DNA from: Pseudomonas sp. URIL14HWK12:I12
GTDB lineage: Bacteria > Pseudomonadota > Gammaproteobacteria > Pseudomonadales > Pseudomonadaceae
Assembly: GCF_003097135.1 (NCBI RefSeq)
Contig: NZ_QEQL01000005.1
Span: 62,001 to 126,000 of the forward strand
Direction of reading: 5' to 3'
DNA length: 64,000 nt
Below are positions 34,050 through 42,810 of this stretch, piece by piece. The translations under genes and the position numbers were made by a program. The notes under the pieces were generated by a model. It was not told the origin of the DNA. It did no database searches and saw only the letters and a list, made by a program, of their open reading frames with translations. Each line of letters begins with the position of its first letter. Positions within the stretch are counted from its first letter, which is position 1.

Positions 34050-35117
34050 ATTTTCGACCTGGCCACCCTCCCCGCCTTGAGCCTGATCCAGTGGGCCATC
34101 GGCCTGGCACTGATGCTGCTGGGCGCAGAATGCATGGTGCGTGCGGCGGTGGGCCTGGCGCATCGGCTGAACATGCGGCCAGTGCGCCTTGGGCTGACCG
34201 TAGTAGCGCTCAGCAGCAGCGCCCCACAGATGGCCATCGCACTGCGTGCCAGCACTCAGGGCGCCGGCGATTTGGCCTTGGGCAGCCTGTTCGGGGGGTT
34301 GATTTTCAGCGTGCTGGGGACGCTGGGCCTGTGCGCGCTGATCTCGCCATTGCGCGTGTCTCGGCCCGTGGTGCTGCACGACCTGCCTGCCATGCTGCTG
34401 GCCGCCTTGCTGGTATACGCCCTTTGCCTCAACGAAAGCCTGGGCCCGCTCGAAGGTGGGCTGCTGATCGCTGGGCTGGCGCTGTGGCTTTGGCGCCTGT
34501 TGGGCCAGGCAAGGCGCCATGGCCGCAGTTGGTCGCGCCAAGGCCGGCCCCGCTCCCTGGCATTGCCCGCAGGGTTGGCGGTGGCGGGCTTGGCCGCGAC
34601 GGCTCTGGGCAGCCGCTGGCTGATCGGCGCAACCCTGGACGTGGCCACAGACCTGGGCCTGTCGGAACGCATCATGGGGCTTACCGCCGTGGCCATCTGC
34701 GCCTCGCTGCCGGAACTGGCCATGTCGTTGATCGCCCTACTGCGCGGGGAGCGCGACCTGGCGGTGGGCAACGTGATCGGCAGCAATCTGTTCAACCTGC
34801 TAGGCGTGCTGGGGTTCGTCATATTGGCCAGCCCCGAGCCGCTGTCGGTGTCGCCCAACGCGCTGGCGTTCGAGCTGCCGGTGATGGTAGGGGTGGCCTT
34901 GCTGGCAATGCCGCTGTTTTACGCCGGCTACCGTGTGTCGCGGCTCGAAGGGCTGGTTCTGCTGATGCTCTATGCCGTGTTTGGCCTTCATCTGCTCAGC
35001 TTTACCTTCGGCATGCCGCTGGCAACGCGGTTGGAGCACTGGCTGCTGCCCGCGCTATCTCTACTGGCGGCCGTGGTGGCCTTCAGGGCTTGGCGCAGCT
35101 GGCGCCGCCGCCACTAG
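34050..35117 (+). CDS. CaCA-superfamily antiporter, degenerate first repeat, likely ATT start
   Basis: A 355-aa membrane protein with two inverted repeats of the sodium/calcium exchanger type. Repeat 2 keeps CASLPELAMS and VGNVIGSNLFN; repeat 1 has SSSAPQMA and LGSLFGGLIFS where the family has GTSAPE and GNVVGSN. The Glu and Asn that bind ions in this repeat are thus missing. The rlpA-like stop TGA lies in this frame 12 nt upstream; AGGAG directly follows it and sits 7 nt before an ATT (34050). The next candidates, CTG 34059 and TTG 34077, are too far from that site. Confidence 0.75.
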   Translation: MFDLATLPALSLIQWAIGLALMLLGAECMVRAAVGLAHRLNMRPVRLGLTVVALSSSAPQMAIALRASTQGAGDLALGSLFGGLIFSVLGTLGLCALISPLRVSRPVVLHDLPAMLLAALLVYALCLNESLGPLEGGLLIAGLALWLWRLLGQARRHGRSWSRQGRPRSLALPAGLAVAGLAATALGSRWLIGATLDVATDLGLSERIMGLTAVAICASLPELAMSLIALLRGERDLAVGNVIGSNLFNLLGVLGFVILASPEPLSVSPNALAFELPVMVGVALLAMPLFYAGYRVSRLEGLVLLMLYAVFGLHLLSFTFGMPLATRLEHWLLPALSLLAAVVAFRAWRSWRRRH

Positions 35118-35126
35118 GGGCCTGGG

Positions 35127-36068
35127 TCAGATCAGCCCGAGACCCTGCAGGATGAAAATACCAAGGTTGGTGGTCACCGCCGCCGCTACCGTAGTAATCA
35201 CCACAATCGCCGCGGCTAACGGGTAGTTACCACCGGCCGCTCGCACCATCACATAGCTGACCGACGCCGTGGGTGCGCCGAAGTACAAGAACAAAATCCC
35301 CAGATCAGCCCCGCGAAAACCGCACAGCCAGGCGCCGAAGGTGCCTACCAACGGCAACCAGACCATCTTGCCCACGCTGGCTTCCACCGCCGTCGCGCTA
35401 CTCTCGCGCAACGCCGCAAGCGACAGGCTGCCGCCAATGCAGATCAACCCCAACGGAAGGCTCATCTGCGCCAGGCTCTGCCCCGACTGCTCCAGCCACG
35501 CCGGCAGGCGCAAGCCGCTCATCGCGAAGGCAATAGCCGCCAGCACGCTGATGATCAGGGGGTTGCGAAGGATATTGAGCGACACGCTGCGCGGGTCAGA
35601 CTTCATCCCTGGCGTATATACCGAGAGCACTATCACCGAGAGCGCGTTGTAGCAAACGATCACCAACCCGGCCAGGATCGACCCCAGAGAAATACCGTAA
35701 GCACCGTACATGCTCGCCGCGAGCGCCAGGCCAATCACCCCGTTGTTGCCCCGGAACGCCCCTTGCACGAATACGCCTCGGTCGGCATGAGGTACACGCC
35801 ATACCGCATAGCGCCAGATCAGTACGAAGCTGAGCACGGTCGCCAGTGTGAAATACAGCACGATGCCAGGCTTGAACGAGGTTTCGAAATCAGCGTGAAC
35901 GATGCCGAGAAACAGCAGGCAGGGCATGGTGAGGTTGAACACGAGCGCCGAGGTGACGCGAATGAAACCATCGTCGATCCAGCCGACCCGCTTGAGCACC
36001 CACCCCAGCACCAGCATGGAAAATACCGGCAAGGTAATGTTCAGGGTCTGCAGGAAAAGCGCGAGCAT
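35127..36068 (-). CDS. Auxin-efflux-carrier (AEC) family transporter
   Basis: A 313-aa protein with about ten membrane helices of the AEC family (MLALFLQTLNITLPVFSMLV, then GNNGVIGLALAASMYGAYGI). Bacterial members transport organic anions such as malate or malonate. It is convergent with the antiporter gene and lies 137 nt downstream of kdgD on the same strand, so it may be cotranscribed and could move a sugar-acid metabolite; this is inference from position. Substrate unknown. Confidence 0.88.
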   Translation of the reverse strand: MLALFLQTLNITLPVFSMLVLGWVLKRVGWIDDGFIRVTSALVFNLTMPCLLFLGIVHADFETSFKPGIVLYFTLATVLSFVLIWRYAVWRVPHADRGVFVQGAFRGNNGVIGLALAASMYGAYGISLGSILAGLVIVCYNALSVIVLSVYTPGMKSDPRSVSLNILRNPLIISVLAAIAFAMSGLRLPAWLEQSGQSLAQMSLPLGLICIGGSLSLAALRESSATAVEASVGKMVWLPLVGTFGAWLCGFRGADLGILFLYFGAPTASVSYVMVRAAGGNYPLAAAIVVITTVAAAVTTNLGIFILQGLGLI

Positions 36069-36205
36069 TCGGGAAAGGTCCGTCGACTGATATCAACCCC
36101 ATCATAAACGAGGCGGCGCGCTCGTGGCGCGCCGGGCCCATGCCTGATGGGCGCAAGGGGGAATCAGGCACCCGCGCCGCCGTTAGCGGCGCAGGTGACA
36201 AGGCC

Positions 36206-37117
36206 TTATTGCGGGCCGAGCTTGTGCATCAACGCGGCGAGCATTTCGATTTCCTCGCCGGTCAGATCGGTCAGCGGGGTACGCACCGGGCCGGCATCGT
36301 AGCCCGCAATCTTGGCGCCGGCCTTGACGATACTGACCGCGTAGCCTGGCTTGCGATTACGGATGTCCAGGTACGGCAGGAAGAACTCATCGATGAGCTT
36401 GCCGACGGTGGCGTGGTCGTCCTTGGCAACGGCATGGTAGAAGTCCATCGCGGTCTTGGGGATGAAGTTGAACACTGCCGAAGAGTACACAGGCACGCCC
36501 AGTGCTTTGTAGGCAGCGGCATAGACCTCTGCAGTGGGCAGCCCCCCCAGGTAGCTGAAGCGTTCGCCCAGGCGGCGACGAATGCTCACCATGGTTTCGA
36601 TATCGCCCAGGCCATCCTTGTAGCCGATCAGGTTCGGGCAGCGCTCGGCCAGTTGCTCCAGCAGCGGAGCATTAAGCCGGCAAACGTTGCGGTTATACAC
36701 GATCACGCCGATGTTGACCGACTTGCACACCGCCTCCACGTGAGCGGCCACGCCATCCTGCGCGGCTTCGGTCAGGTAGTGCGGCAACAGCAGCAGGCCC
36801 TTGGCCCCCAAACGCTCGGCCTCTTGGGCGTAAGCGATGGCCTGGCGGGTCGACCCACCGACGCCGGCCAGGATCGGAACGCTGGTGGCGCAGGTGTCTA
36901 CAGCGGTCTTGATGATCGCAGAGTATTCATCGGCCGCGAGGGAAAAGAACTCACCGGTGCCGCCGGCGGCGAACAGGGCGCTGGCGCCGTAGGGAGCGAG
37001 CCATTCCAGGCGGTTGATATAGCCTTTGGGGTCGAATTCACCCTGGGCATCGAAATCGGTTACCGGGAAGGACAGCAGACCGGCGGAGAGGATGGACTTG
37101 AGTTCTTGTGGAGTCAT
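36206..37117 (-). CDS. kdgD: 5-dehydro-4-deoxyglucarate dehydratase
   Basis: A 303-aa DapA-family enzyme that converts 5-keto-4-deoxyglucarate to alpha-ketoglutarate semialdehyde and CO2 in glucarate and galactarate use. Key residues are Lys167 (IGYKDGLGD, Schiff base) and Tyr141 (IVYNRN); the GGTGEFFSL loop lies at 52-60. I begin at the ATG at 37117, which gives the usual KdgD length, rather than at the longer in-frame start. The other glucarate genes (dehydratase, transporter, semialdehyde dehydrogenase) are not adjacent. Confidence 0.93.
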   Translation of the reverse strand: MTPQELKSILSAGLLSFPVTDFDAQGEFDPKGYINRLEWLAPYGASALFAAGGTGEFFSLAADEYSAIIKTAVDTCATSVPILAGVGGSTRQAIAYAQEAERLGAKGLLLLPHYLTEAAQDGVAAHVEAVCKSVNIGVIVYNRNVCRLNAPLLEQLAERCPNLIGYKDGLGDIETMVSIRRRLGERFSYLGGLPTAEVYAAAYKALGVPVYSSAVFNFIPKTAMDFYHAVAKDDHATVGKLIDEFFLPYLDIRNRKPGYAVSIVKAGAKIAGYDAGPVRTPLTDLTGEEIEMLAALMHKLGPQ

Positions 37118-37143
37118 TGTAGGAACACCCTGCGTGCACTGAA

Positions 37144-37228
37144 TGTGGAATACGGCATCGGGGCATTGCCACACGATGTTGTTAGTCATCGTACAACCAC
37201 ATTTGGGGCTTTGCAACCGTATTCCACA
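37144..37228. repeat. 12-bp inverted repeat pair in the kdgD control region
   Basis: TGTGGAATACGG (37144-37155) and its exact reverse complement CCGTATTCCACA (37217-37228) flank the palindrome at 37178-37197. They could be paired operator sites or the arms of a long stem in the kdgD leader. Confidence 0.6.
37178..37197. promoter_or_regulatory. Palindrome in the kdgD promoter region, candidate GntR operator
   Basis: GTTGT-N10-ACAAC centred between two further repeats (see the inverted repeat entry) lies 61 nt before the kdgD start. FadR-type GntR regulators often bind short dyads of this type, and one is encoded directly upstream. No experiment is visible; this is a sequence-pattern call. Confidence 0.45.
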
Positions 37229-37295
37229 ATGCGCACCGCCGGGCAGGCGGCCATGCGCCCAAGGGCCGCTAAGGCGCCTGCCATAGGGAGGGGAG

Positions 37296-38051
37296 TCAGC
37301 TCAGCCCGGTGCTCGGCGCTGCTTCTTCGTGCGCCTGGCGCAACCGCTCGCGGCTGTTGGTCAGGTGAAGGCGCATCGCTGCCCGCGCGGCGTCTGCATC
37401 CTGGCGAGCGATGGCATCGAAGATCTCCTCGTGCTCACGGCTCAGGCGCTTCATGTAGTGCTGCTGGTCATCGTGTGCCAAGCGAGCCGAGTTCAGGCGC
37501 GTACGCGGGATGATGCTGGTGCCCAGGTGGGTCATGATGTCGGTGAAGTACCGATTGCCCGTGGCCAGGGCAATGCGCAGGTGGAACTGGAAGTCGGAGG
37601 CCACTGCGTCCAGCGAATGGGCTGCACCTTCATTGAGGGCGTCGAGCGCTTCGCGAATCTGGGCCAGTTGCTCGGGCGTGCGGCGCGTGGCAGCCAGGCC
37701 TGCCGACTCCACCTCGAGGCTGATCCGCAATTCCAGCACCGCTAGCACGTCACGCAGCGTGACGATGGTCGCCGGGTCGATGCGGAAACCGCTCGGGCTG
37801 GGCGTGTCGAGCACGAAGGTGCCGATGCCGTGGCGGGTTTCGACCTGCCCTGCCGCTTGCAAGCGGGAGATGGCCTCACGTACCACGGTGCGGCTCACGC
37901 CCTGCTCTTCCATGATGGCGGACTCGGTAGGCAGCTTGTCGCCCCGCTTGAGCTCACCGCTGCGGATCCGCTCGGAGAGCACGGCGACCAGCTCCTGGGC
38001 CAGGCTGCGGGGCTTTTTGCGGGCGCGTGGAAGAGCGCTCTGATTATCCAT
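37296..38051 (-). CDS. GntR/FadR-family transcriptional regulator
   Basis: A 251-aa repressor type: winged helix at residues about 15-80 ([20 protein letters not shown], then [21 protein letters not shown]) and a C-terminal FCD ligand domain (about 95-235). ATG at 38051 is used; one three codons upstream is also possible. It sits upstream of kdgD in the same direction and probably controls it, with a sugar acid or intermediate as effector. That function is inferred from position and family. Confidence 0.88.
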   Translation of the reverse strand: MDNQSALPRARKKPRSLAQELVAVLSERIRSGELKRGDKLPTESAIMEEQGVSRTVVREAISRLQAAGQVETRHGIGTFVLDTPSPSGFRIDPATIVTLRDVLAVLELRISLEVESAGLAATRRTPEQLAQIREALDALNEGAAHSLDAVASDFQFHLRIALATGNRYFTDIMTHLGTSIIPRTRLNSARLAHDDQQHYMKRLSREHEEIFDAIARQDADAARAAMRLHLTNSRERLRQAHEEAAPSTGLS

Positions 38052-38118
38052 GACGTGCATCGAACTCGGGCCAATGATCAGGCCGCATCATAGCGCATCC
38101 CATGGGCCCGGGCATGCC

Positions 38119-39834
38119 TCATTGCGCCAGCAACCGGCCCTCGCCGATCCTCATCAGGCGCGGGTGGAACCGCTTGAGGGTGCTGCGATGGCCGACACTG
38201 ACGATCCCGACCCCGGGCAAACGCTCGATCAGTAGCTCGTAGAGCAGCGCCTCATCTTCTTCGTCCATGGCCGAAGTGGCCTCGTCCATGAACAGCCAGC
38301 GCGGCCGGTAGAGCAAAGCACGGGCGAAGGCCAGGCGCTGCTGCTCGCCCGGCGAGAGCAGGCGCTGCCAATGCTCGCTGTCATCCAGCCGCCCGGTAAG
38401 GTGGTCGAGCCGGCAACTGCGCAACGCTTCGGCCAGGGCCTGGTCGGTATAGGCTGTGGCGGGCGCGGGATAGCTGAGCGACTCGCGCAGCGGGCCGATC
38501 GGCAGGTAGGGCTTTTGCGGCAGGAACAGGTAGCGCTCCCCCGGCAGCACGATCCGGCCGGCGCCGTCGGGCCAGAGCCGGCCCATCGCGCGCAGCAGCG
38601 AGCTTTTGCCGCTGCCCGACGGGCCACTGAGCATCAACCGTTCACCGGGGGCCAACTGTAGCGACGCCCCGCTGACCAGCTGGCGCCCATCGGCTAGGTT
38701 CAGCGCCACGTCATTCAGGGCCAGCGCACTGCCCTGCTGCACCACTTCCACCGCCTGGGGGCGGGTTTCGTTGGCAGCCATGTCGTCGTGAAAGCCGAGC
38801 AAGCGGTCACAGGTGGCACGCCAGCTGGCCAGCGAGGTATACGCCGAGATGAACCAGCTCATGCTCTCCTGCACGTTGCCGAAAGCCGAGCTGATCTGCA
38901 TCAGCTCCCCTAGCTCGATCTTGCCGGCGAAATAACGCGGTGCTGCCAGTGCAAGCGGCAGGATCACTGCCAACTGGTCGTAGCCGGAAGTGAAGTAGGT
39001 CAGGCGCTTCTGCACACGCATCGTCTGCCAGAAATTTTCCCATACCGCACCGAAGCGGGCACTCAAGCGGCGGTGCTCATCCGGCTCGCCGTTGGACAGA
39101 GCAATACTTTCGGCGTTTTCGCGAATGCGCACCATCGAGAATCGCAGATTGGCCTCGTAGCGTTGCTGCAGATTGGACAATGGGATCAAGCGGCGGCCGA
39201 TAATGTGGGTCAGCCAGCTGCCCACCCCGGCATAGGCCAACGCCACCCAGAACATGTACCCAGGCACATCGAAGCCAGCAACCTGCGCACTGCCCGATAC
39301 CCCCCACAGAATCACCGAGAACGACACCAGGCTCACGATGGTCCTGACGAAGCCCAGGCCCAGGCTCAGGGTATCGCTGGTGAAACTATTGATGTCTTCG
39401 CTGATGCGCTGGTCGGGGTTGTCCAGGTAGGTTGCAGTTTCGAGCTGATAGTAGTTCTTGTGCCCTAACCACCGGGCGAAGTGCTGCTCGGTCAGCCAAC
39501 GCCGCCAGTGGATGGTCAGCATCTGCGTCAGGTAGAGCCGGTACACCGCCGCCAAAATCGCCACCATGGCGATGACGGTGAAATGCGCGATCAGCGTGCC
39601 GAAGGCGCTGAAATCCTTTTTCTCCAGAGCGTTGTAGAAGTCGCGGTACCAGCCGTTGAACCACACCGAGACCGCTACGCTGAACAGCGACAGGCCCAGC
39701 ACGGCGATGAGCAGCGTCCACGCCTTGCGCTTTTCTTCGCTGCGCCAGTAGGGCACGGCGAGGCGCCATACGCGTTTTAGGAAGTTTCCGGCAGGCACAC
39801 GAAGGCCCACTGCATTATCTGTGTTCGATGTCAT
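38119..39834 (-). CDS. YddA/SbmA-like ABC transporter (membrane and ATPase fused)
   Basis: A 571-aa protein with an SbmA/BacA-like membrane domain (residues about 15-345) and an ATPase domain. Walker A is at 404-411 (GPSGSGKS), the signature LSPGEQQRLAFAR follows, and Walker B is WLFMDEATSAMDEE. It belongs to the YddA branch (ABC type of the human ABCD family). Substrates of this branch are poorly known; peptides or vitamin B12-like compounds have been suggested for relatives. It lies on the same strand as roxSR but 62 nt after roxR with no clear terminator seen. Confidence 0.9.
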   Translation of the reverse strand: MTSNTDNAVGLRVPAGNFLKRVWRLAVPYWRSEEKRKAWTLLIAVLGLSLFSVAVSVWFNGWYRDFYNALEKKDFSAFGTLIAHFTVIAMVAILAAVYRLYLTQMLTIHWRRWLTEQHFARWLGHKNYYQLETATYLDNPDQRISEDINSFTSDTLSLGLGFVRTIVSLVSFSVILWGVSGSAQVAGFDVPGYMFWVALAYAGVGSWLTHIIGRRLIPLSNLQQRYEANLRFSMVRIRENAESIALSNGEPDEHRRLSARFGAVWENFWQTMRVQKRLTYFTSGYDQLAVILPLALAAPRYFAGKIELGELMQISSAFGNVQESMSWFISAYTSLASWRATCDRLLGFHDDMAANETRPQAVEVVQQGSALALNDVALNLADGRQLVSGASLQLAPGERLMLSGPSGSGKSSLLRAMGRLWPDGAGRIVLPGERYLFLPQKPYLPIGPLRESLSYPAPATAYTDQALAEALRSCRLDHLTGRLDDSEHWQRLLSPGEQQRLAFARALLYRPRWLFMDEATSAMDEEDEALLYELLIERLPGVGIVSVGHRSTLKRFHPRLMRIGEGRLLAQ

Positions 39835-39896
39835 GTTCAGGCTCGCTGGCCGGCCGGCACCGACCGCTTTGGGGCGTTGCCGGCGGCAGATAGGGA

Positions 39897-40460
39897 TTAG
39901 CGGCGTACCGGCCGCTTCTGCAATTTGCGCTGCAAGGTGCGCCGGTGCATGCCCAGGGCGCGTGCAGTGGCAGAAATATTGCCTTCATGCTCGCCCAGCA
40001 CACGCTGGATGTGCTCCCACTGCAGGCGGTCGACCGACATGGGGTTGTCTGGCACCAGGGTGTCGAGGTCGGCGTGGTCGGACATCAATGCCGCCAGCAC
40101 GTCATCGGCGTCGGCCGGCTTGCACAGGTAGTTGCGCGCGCCGCGCTTGATCGCCTCGACCGCAGTGGCGATGCTCGAATACCCGGTGAGCAGCACGACG
40201 CGCATTTCCGGGTCCAGCGCCAGCAACTTGGGCAGCAGCACCAGGCCTGAGTCGCCTTCCATTTTCAGGTCCAGTGCGGCGTAGTCGGGCAAATCCTGCT
40301 GGGCCAGGGCCAAGCCTTCCTCGGCCGAGCTGGCCGTGCTCACGCGCAGGCCGCGGCGAGCCATGGCACGGGCCATCACGCGGGTGAAGGTGGTGTCATC
40401 GTCCACCAGCAGCAGGTGCGGCAGGTCTTCGCCTTCGGTGTGCGGGATGTCGTCTGTCAT
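39897..40460 (-). CDS. roxR: Redox response regulator RoxR (RegA/PrrA family)
   Basis: A 187-aa response regulator with receiver domain and a Fis-type HTH at the C-terminus (GNISATARALGMHRRTLQRK, residues about 155-180). Acidic pocket Asp20-22, phosphorylated Asp64 (AALDLKM), Thr92 and Lys114 (YLCKPA) are all present. It is 1 bp from the roxS stop. RoxR is known in P. putida and P. aeruginosa to control terminal oxidases and cyanide-insensitive respiration. Confidence 0.94.
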   Translation of the reverse strand: MTDDIPHTEGEDLPHLLLVDDDTTFTRVMARAMARRGLRVSTASSAEEGLALAQQDLPDYAALDLKMEGDSGLVLLPKLLALDPEMRVVLLTGYSSIATAVEAIKRGARNYLCKPADADDVLAALMSDHADLDTLVPDNPMSVDRLQWEHIQRVLGEHEGNISATARALGMHRRTLQRKLQKRPVRR

Positions 40461-41714
40461 TCAAGCCTCCTGAGGCTGCACGGGCAGGCGCAGTTCGGTA
40501 AGGGTGCCGCCCTGCTCGTGACGGTAGAGTTTGACCGAGCCACCAGCGCGCGTGACGCTGGCCTTGCTCAAAAACAGGCCAAGGCCGAAGCCCTTGCCCT
40601 TGGTCGTGAAGAAAGGTTTGCCGATTTGCTCGGCAATAGCTAGGGGGACACCCGCACCGTGGTCGCGAATTCGGATGAAGATGTTTTCATCGTCCCAGTC
40701 TACGCTGGCGAGCAGATCGTCCGGGCAGGCGTCGGCTGCATTGTTGAGCAGGTTGAGCAGTGCCTGGGTCAAGTCCGGCGGCGGCGCGATCTGGGGGATA
40801 TCACCGGCGCCTGTCACCTCGGCCCTGTAGGTTACCTCGGGGCGCATCAGGTGCCAGCGATTGCAGGTCTCATCCAGCCAGGCCGTCACCGGCCGGGCAG
40901 TCACGTCCAGCCGGCGGTTGGCCTCAGCGGCCCGCACCAACTGCTGCAAGGTCTGCTTGCACTGCTGCACCTGCTCCTGGAGCAGGGCCAGGTCTTCTTG
41001 CAGGGCCGGGTCGCGGTGCTCCTGGCGCATCTCCTTGAGCAACACGCTCATGGTCGCCAACGGCGTGCCGAGCTCATGTGCCGCACCGGCCGCCTCGGTT
41101 GCCACCGCCAGCAATTGCTGGTCCCTAAGGCCCTCTTCACGGCGCTGCGCGCGCCATTGTTCCTGGCGCCGCAGCTCCTCGGCCATACGCGCGGCAAAGA
41201 ATGTAATCACCCCCGCCGCCAGCGCGATGCTCATCCACATGCCATAGACCTGCATGTTCTCCCGCGCCACCGGGTAGGTTTCCAGGGGGTAGAACCGCAG
41301 CAGCAGAAAGGTGTAGCTGACCAACGCCAGGCCCGAGAGGGCCAGCGAATACACCCACGGCAGGGTGACCGCCGCAATGGTGAGGGGCACCAGGTAATAG
41401 GAAACGAACGGGTTGGTCGAGCCGCCGGAGTAGTAGAGCAGCACGCTGTGGATGAGCAGGTCGCAGCCCAGTTGCACGGCGTATTCGAACTCGGTCACCG
41501 GCAGCGGCAGGCGCAGGCGCGCAGCAGTGAGCGCACAGAGCACAGCGGAAAACGCCAGGGTGATCACCAGTGCCAACCAGGGCAGCGGCAACAAGTGTGT
41601 CAACCAGGCAAAGCCGACCGAGCCTGCCTGCGCAGCCAGCACCAGGATACGAATCAACGTTAGCCGCCAGAGGTTCTGGCGGCTGGCGGACAACGGTGGC
41701 AATGCCGCGAACAT
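40461..41714 (-). CDS. roxS: Redox sensor histidine kinase RoxS (RegB/PrrB family)
   Basis: A 417-aa membrane histidine kinase with six N-terminal helices (residues about 15-175). The redox-sensing box GGSTNPF, which binds quinone in RegB, lies at 98-104. The phosphorylated His is 213 (AAHELGTPLATMS), and the ATPase N-box (ALLNLLNNAADAC) and G-boxes (FGLGLFLSK) follow. It is coupled to roxR. Confidence 0.95.
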   Translation of the reverse strand: MFAALPPLSASRQNLWRLTLIRILVLAAQAGSVGFAWLTHLLPLPWLALVITLAFSAVLCALTAARLRLPLPVTEFEYAVQLGCDLLIHSVLLYYSGGSTNPFVSYYLVPLTIAAVTLPWVYSLALSGLALVSYTFLLLRFYPLETYPVARENMQVYGMWMSIALAAGVITFFAARMAEELRRQEQWRAQRREEGLRDQQLLAVATEAAGAAHELGTPLATMSVLLKEMRQEHRDPALQEDLALLQEQVQQCKQTLQQLVRAAEANRRLDVTARPVTAWLDETCNRWHLMRPEVTYRAEVTGAGDIPQIAPPPDLTQALLNLLNNAADACPDDLLASVDWDDENIFIRIRDHGAGVPLAIAEQIGKPFFTTKGKGFGLGLFLSKASVTRAGGSVKLYRHEQGGTLTELRLPVQPQEA

Positions 41715-41834
41715 GCGCGCTCCAGGCTGTCAAAGGGAAGCGGCAAGTATACCCAATGCCAGCCAGAGGCTGACAAAACTGCGGCAAAGCACCACAGTGG
41801 TGCCCACCGGTATTTCCAGAACAAGGAGTTTCAA

Positions 41835-42548
41835 ATGCTCACGCATCGTTATCGCCCTGCCCTGCTGTTGGCCGCCGGCCTGTTGCTCTCGCCCCTGGCA
41901 GGTGCAGAAGCGCTGAACTACAACCAGGTCTCGCTGCGCGCCGAAGCCACCCGCGAGGTGCCGCGAGACCTGATGAACGTGACGCTCTATACCGAGGATC
42001 AAGGCCGTGACCCTGCGCAACTGGCCAAGGGCGTGAGCGAAACCCTTAACAAGGCACTGGCGCAGGCACGCGCCGTAGAGGGTGTGACCGTACGCGTGGG
42101 CACCCGCCAGAGCTACCCGGTGTACGACGATAAGGGCCAGAAGATCACCGCCTGGCGTGAGCGTGCCGAGTTGCGCCTTGAAAGCCAGGATTTTCCTGCT
42201 CTTTCCAAGCTCACAGGTGAGCTGCAGCAGAGCCTGAAGTTGAGCGGTATGAGTTTCGATATCGCGCATGCCACGCGCAAGGAAAACGAAGATGCATTGC
42301 TCAAAGAGGCCGTCGCAGACTTCAAGGCCCGGGCGCAGCACGTGGCTGAGGCGATGGGAGGCACCGGTTATCGCGTGGTGAGCCTGAACCTGGACAGCGA
42401 CGGGCAGGTCCGTTTCCCGGTGGCGCCGGCCCCCATGATGATGAAGGCAGCCCGCGCCGATAGCGCACCGGTCACTCCCGACGTGGAAGCCGGCACCACC
42501 GAAGTGCAGATAAACGCCAGTGGCGTCATTGAAGTGCAGATGCCCTGA
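41835..42548 (+). CDS. SIMPL-domain (DUF541) periplasmic protein
   Basis: A 237-aa protein with signal peptide (LLLAAGLLLSPLAGAEALNY) and one SIMPL domain (about residues 30-235), the family of E. coli YggE, a protein that lowers oxidative stress. Upstream AAGGAG (about 8 nt before the ATG) is a good ribosome-binding site. It is divergent from roxS across a 120-nt gap. A hairpin terminator follows. Confidence 0.85.
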   Translation: MLTHRYRPALLLAAGLLLSPLAGAEALNYNQVSLRAEATREVPRDLMNVTLYTEDQGRDPAQLAKGVSETLNKALAQARAVEGVTVRVGTRQSYPVYDDKGQKITAWRERAELRLESQDFPALSKLTGELQQSLKLSGMSFDIAHATRKENEDALLKEAVADFKARAQHVAEAMGGTGYRVVSLNLDSDGQVRFPVAPAPMMMKAARADSAPVTPDVEAGTTEVQINASGVIEVQMP

Positions 42549-42560
42549 GAACCTGCCAGC

Positions 42561-42584
42561 GGTGCCGAAACTAACATCGGCACC
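42561..42584 (+). terminator. Hairpin after the SIMPL gene
   Basis: A perfect 8-bp stem GGTGCCGA / TCGGCACC with an 8-nt loop lies 13 nt after the stop. The following bases (CTCTTGG) give only a weak U-tract, so termination may be partial. Confidence 0.55.
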
Positions 42585-42810
42585 CTCTTGGCCGCCGAGC
42601 GCCTACACTGTGCCAGAAGGTTCGAAAACGAACATAGGCGCCTACTATCGACCGGGGTAAGTTACATCGATGCGACATTCTAGTACTTGCGTACAACAAT
42701 TTGCGAAAAGTCTTACACTCTGACGTTGCACCGGGTATGGCGCCTGCATAAGTATCGGAGGGGCGCTCACAAGGCCGCCCTCTTTCGAAGAAGACAACAA
42801 TGAGGCCACC
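42585..42810 (+). other. dppA1 upstream region with leader hairpin
   Basis: This 226-nt stretch precedes the peptide-uptake cluster. It holds a GTTCG-AAAA-CGAAC dyad (42620-42633), a TAGGCGCCTA palindrome (42635-42644) and a bulged stem GAGGGGCG...CGCCCTC (42758-42782) followed by TTTC close to the A-rich dppA1 ribosome-binding region. I could not fix a promoter with confidence. Confidence 0.45.
42788..42800 (+). promoter_or_regulatory. A-rich candidate Crc/Hfq site before dppA1
   Basis: AAGAAGACAACAA lies 10 nt before the dppA1 start and overlaps the ribosome-binding region. It fits the A-A/G-N repeat pattern bound by Hfq with Crc in catabolite repression of Pseudomonas. Pattern call only. 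Confidence 0.55.
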
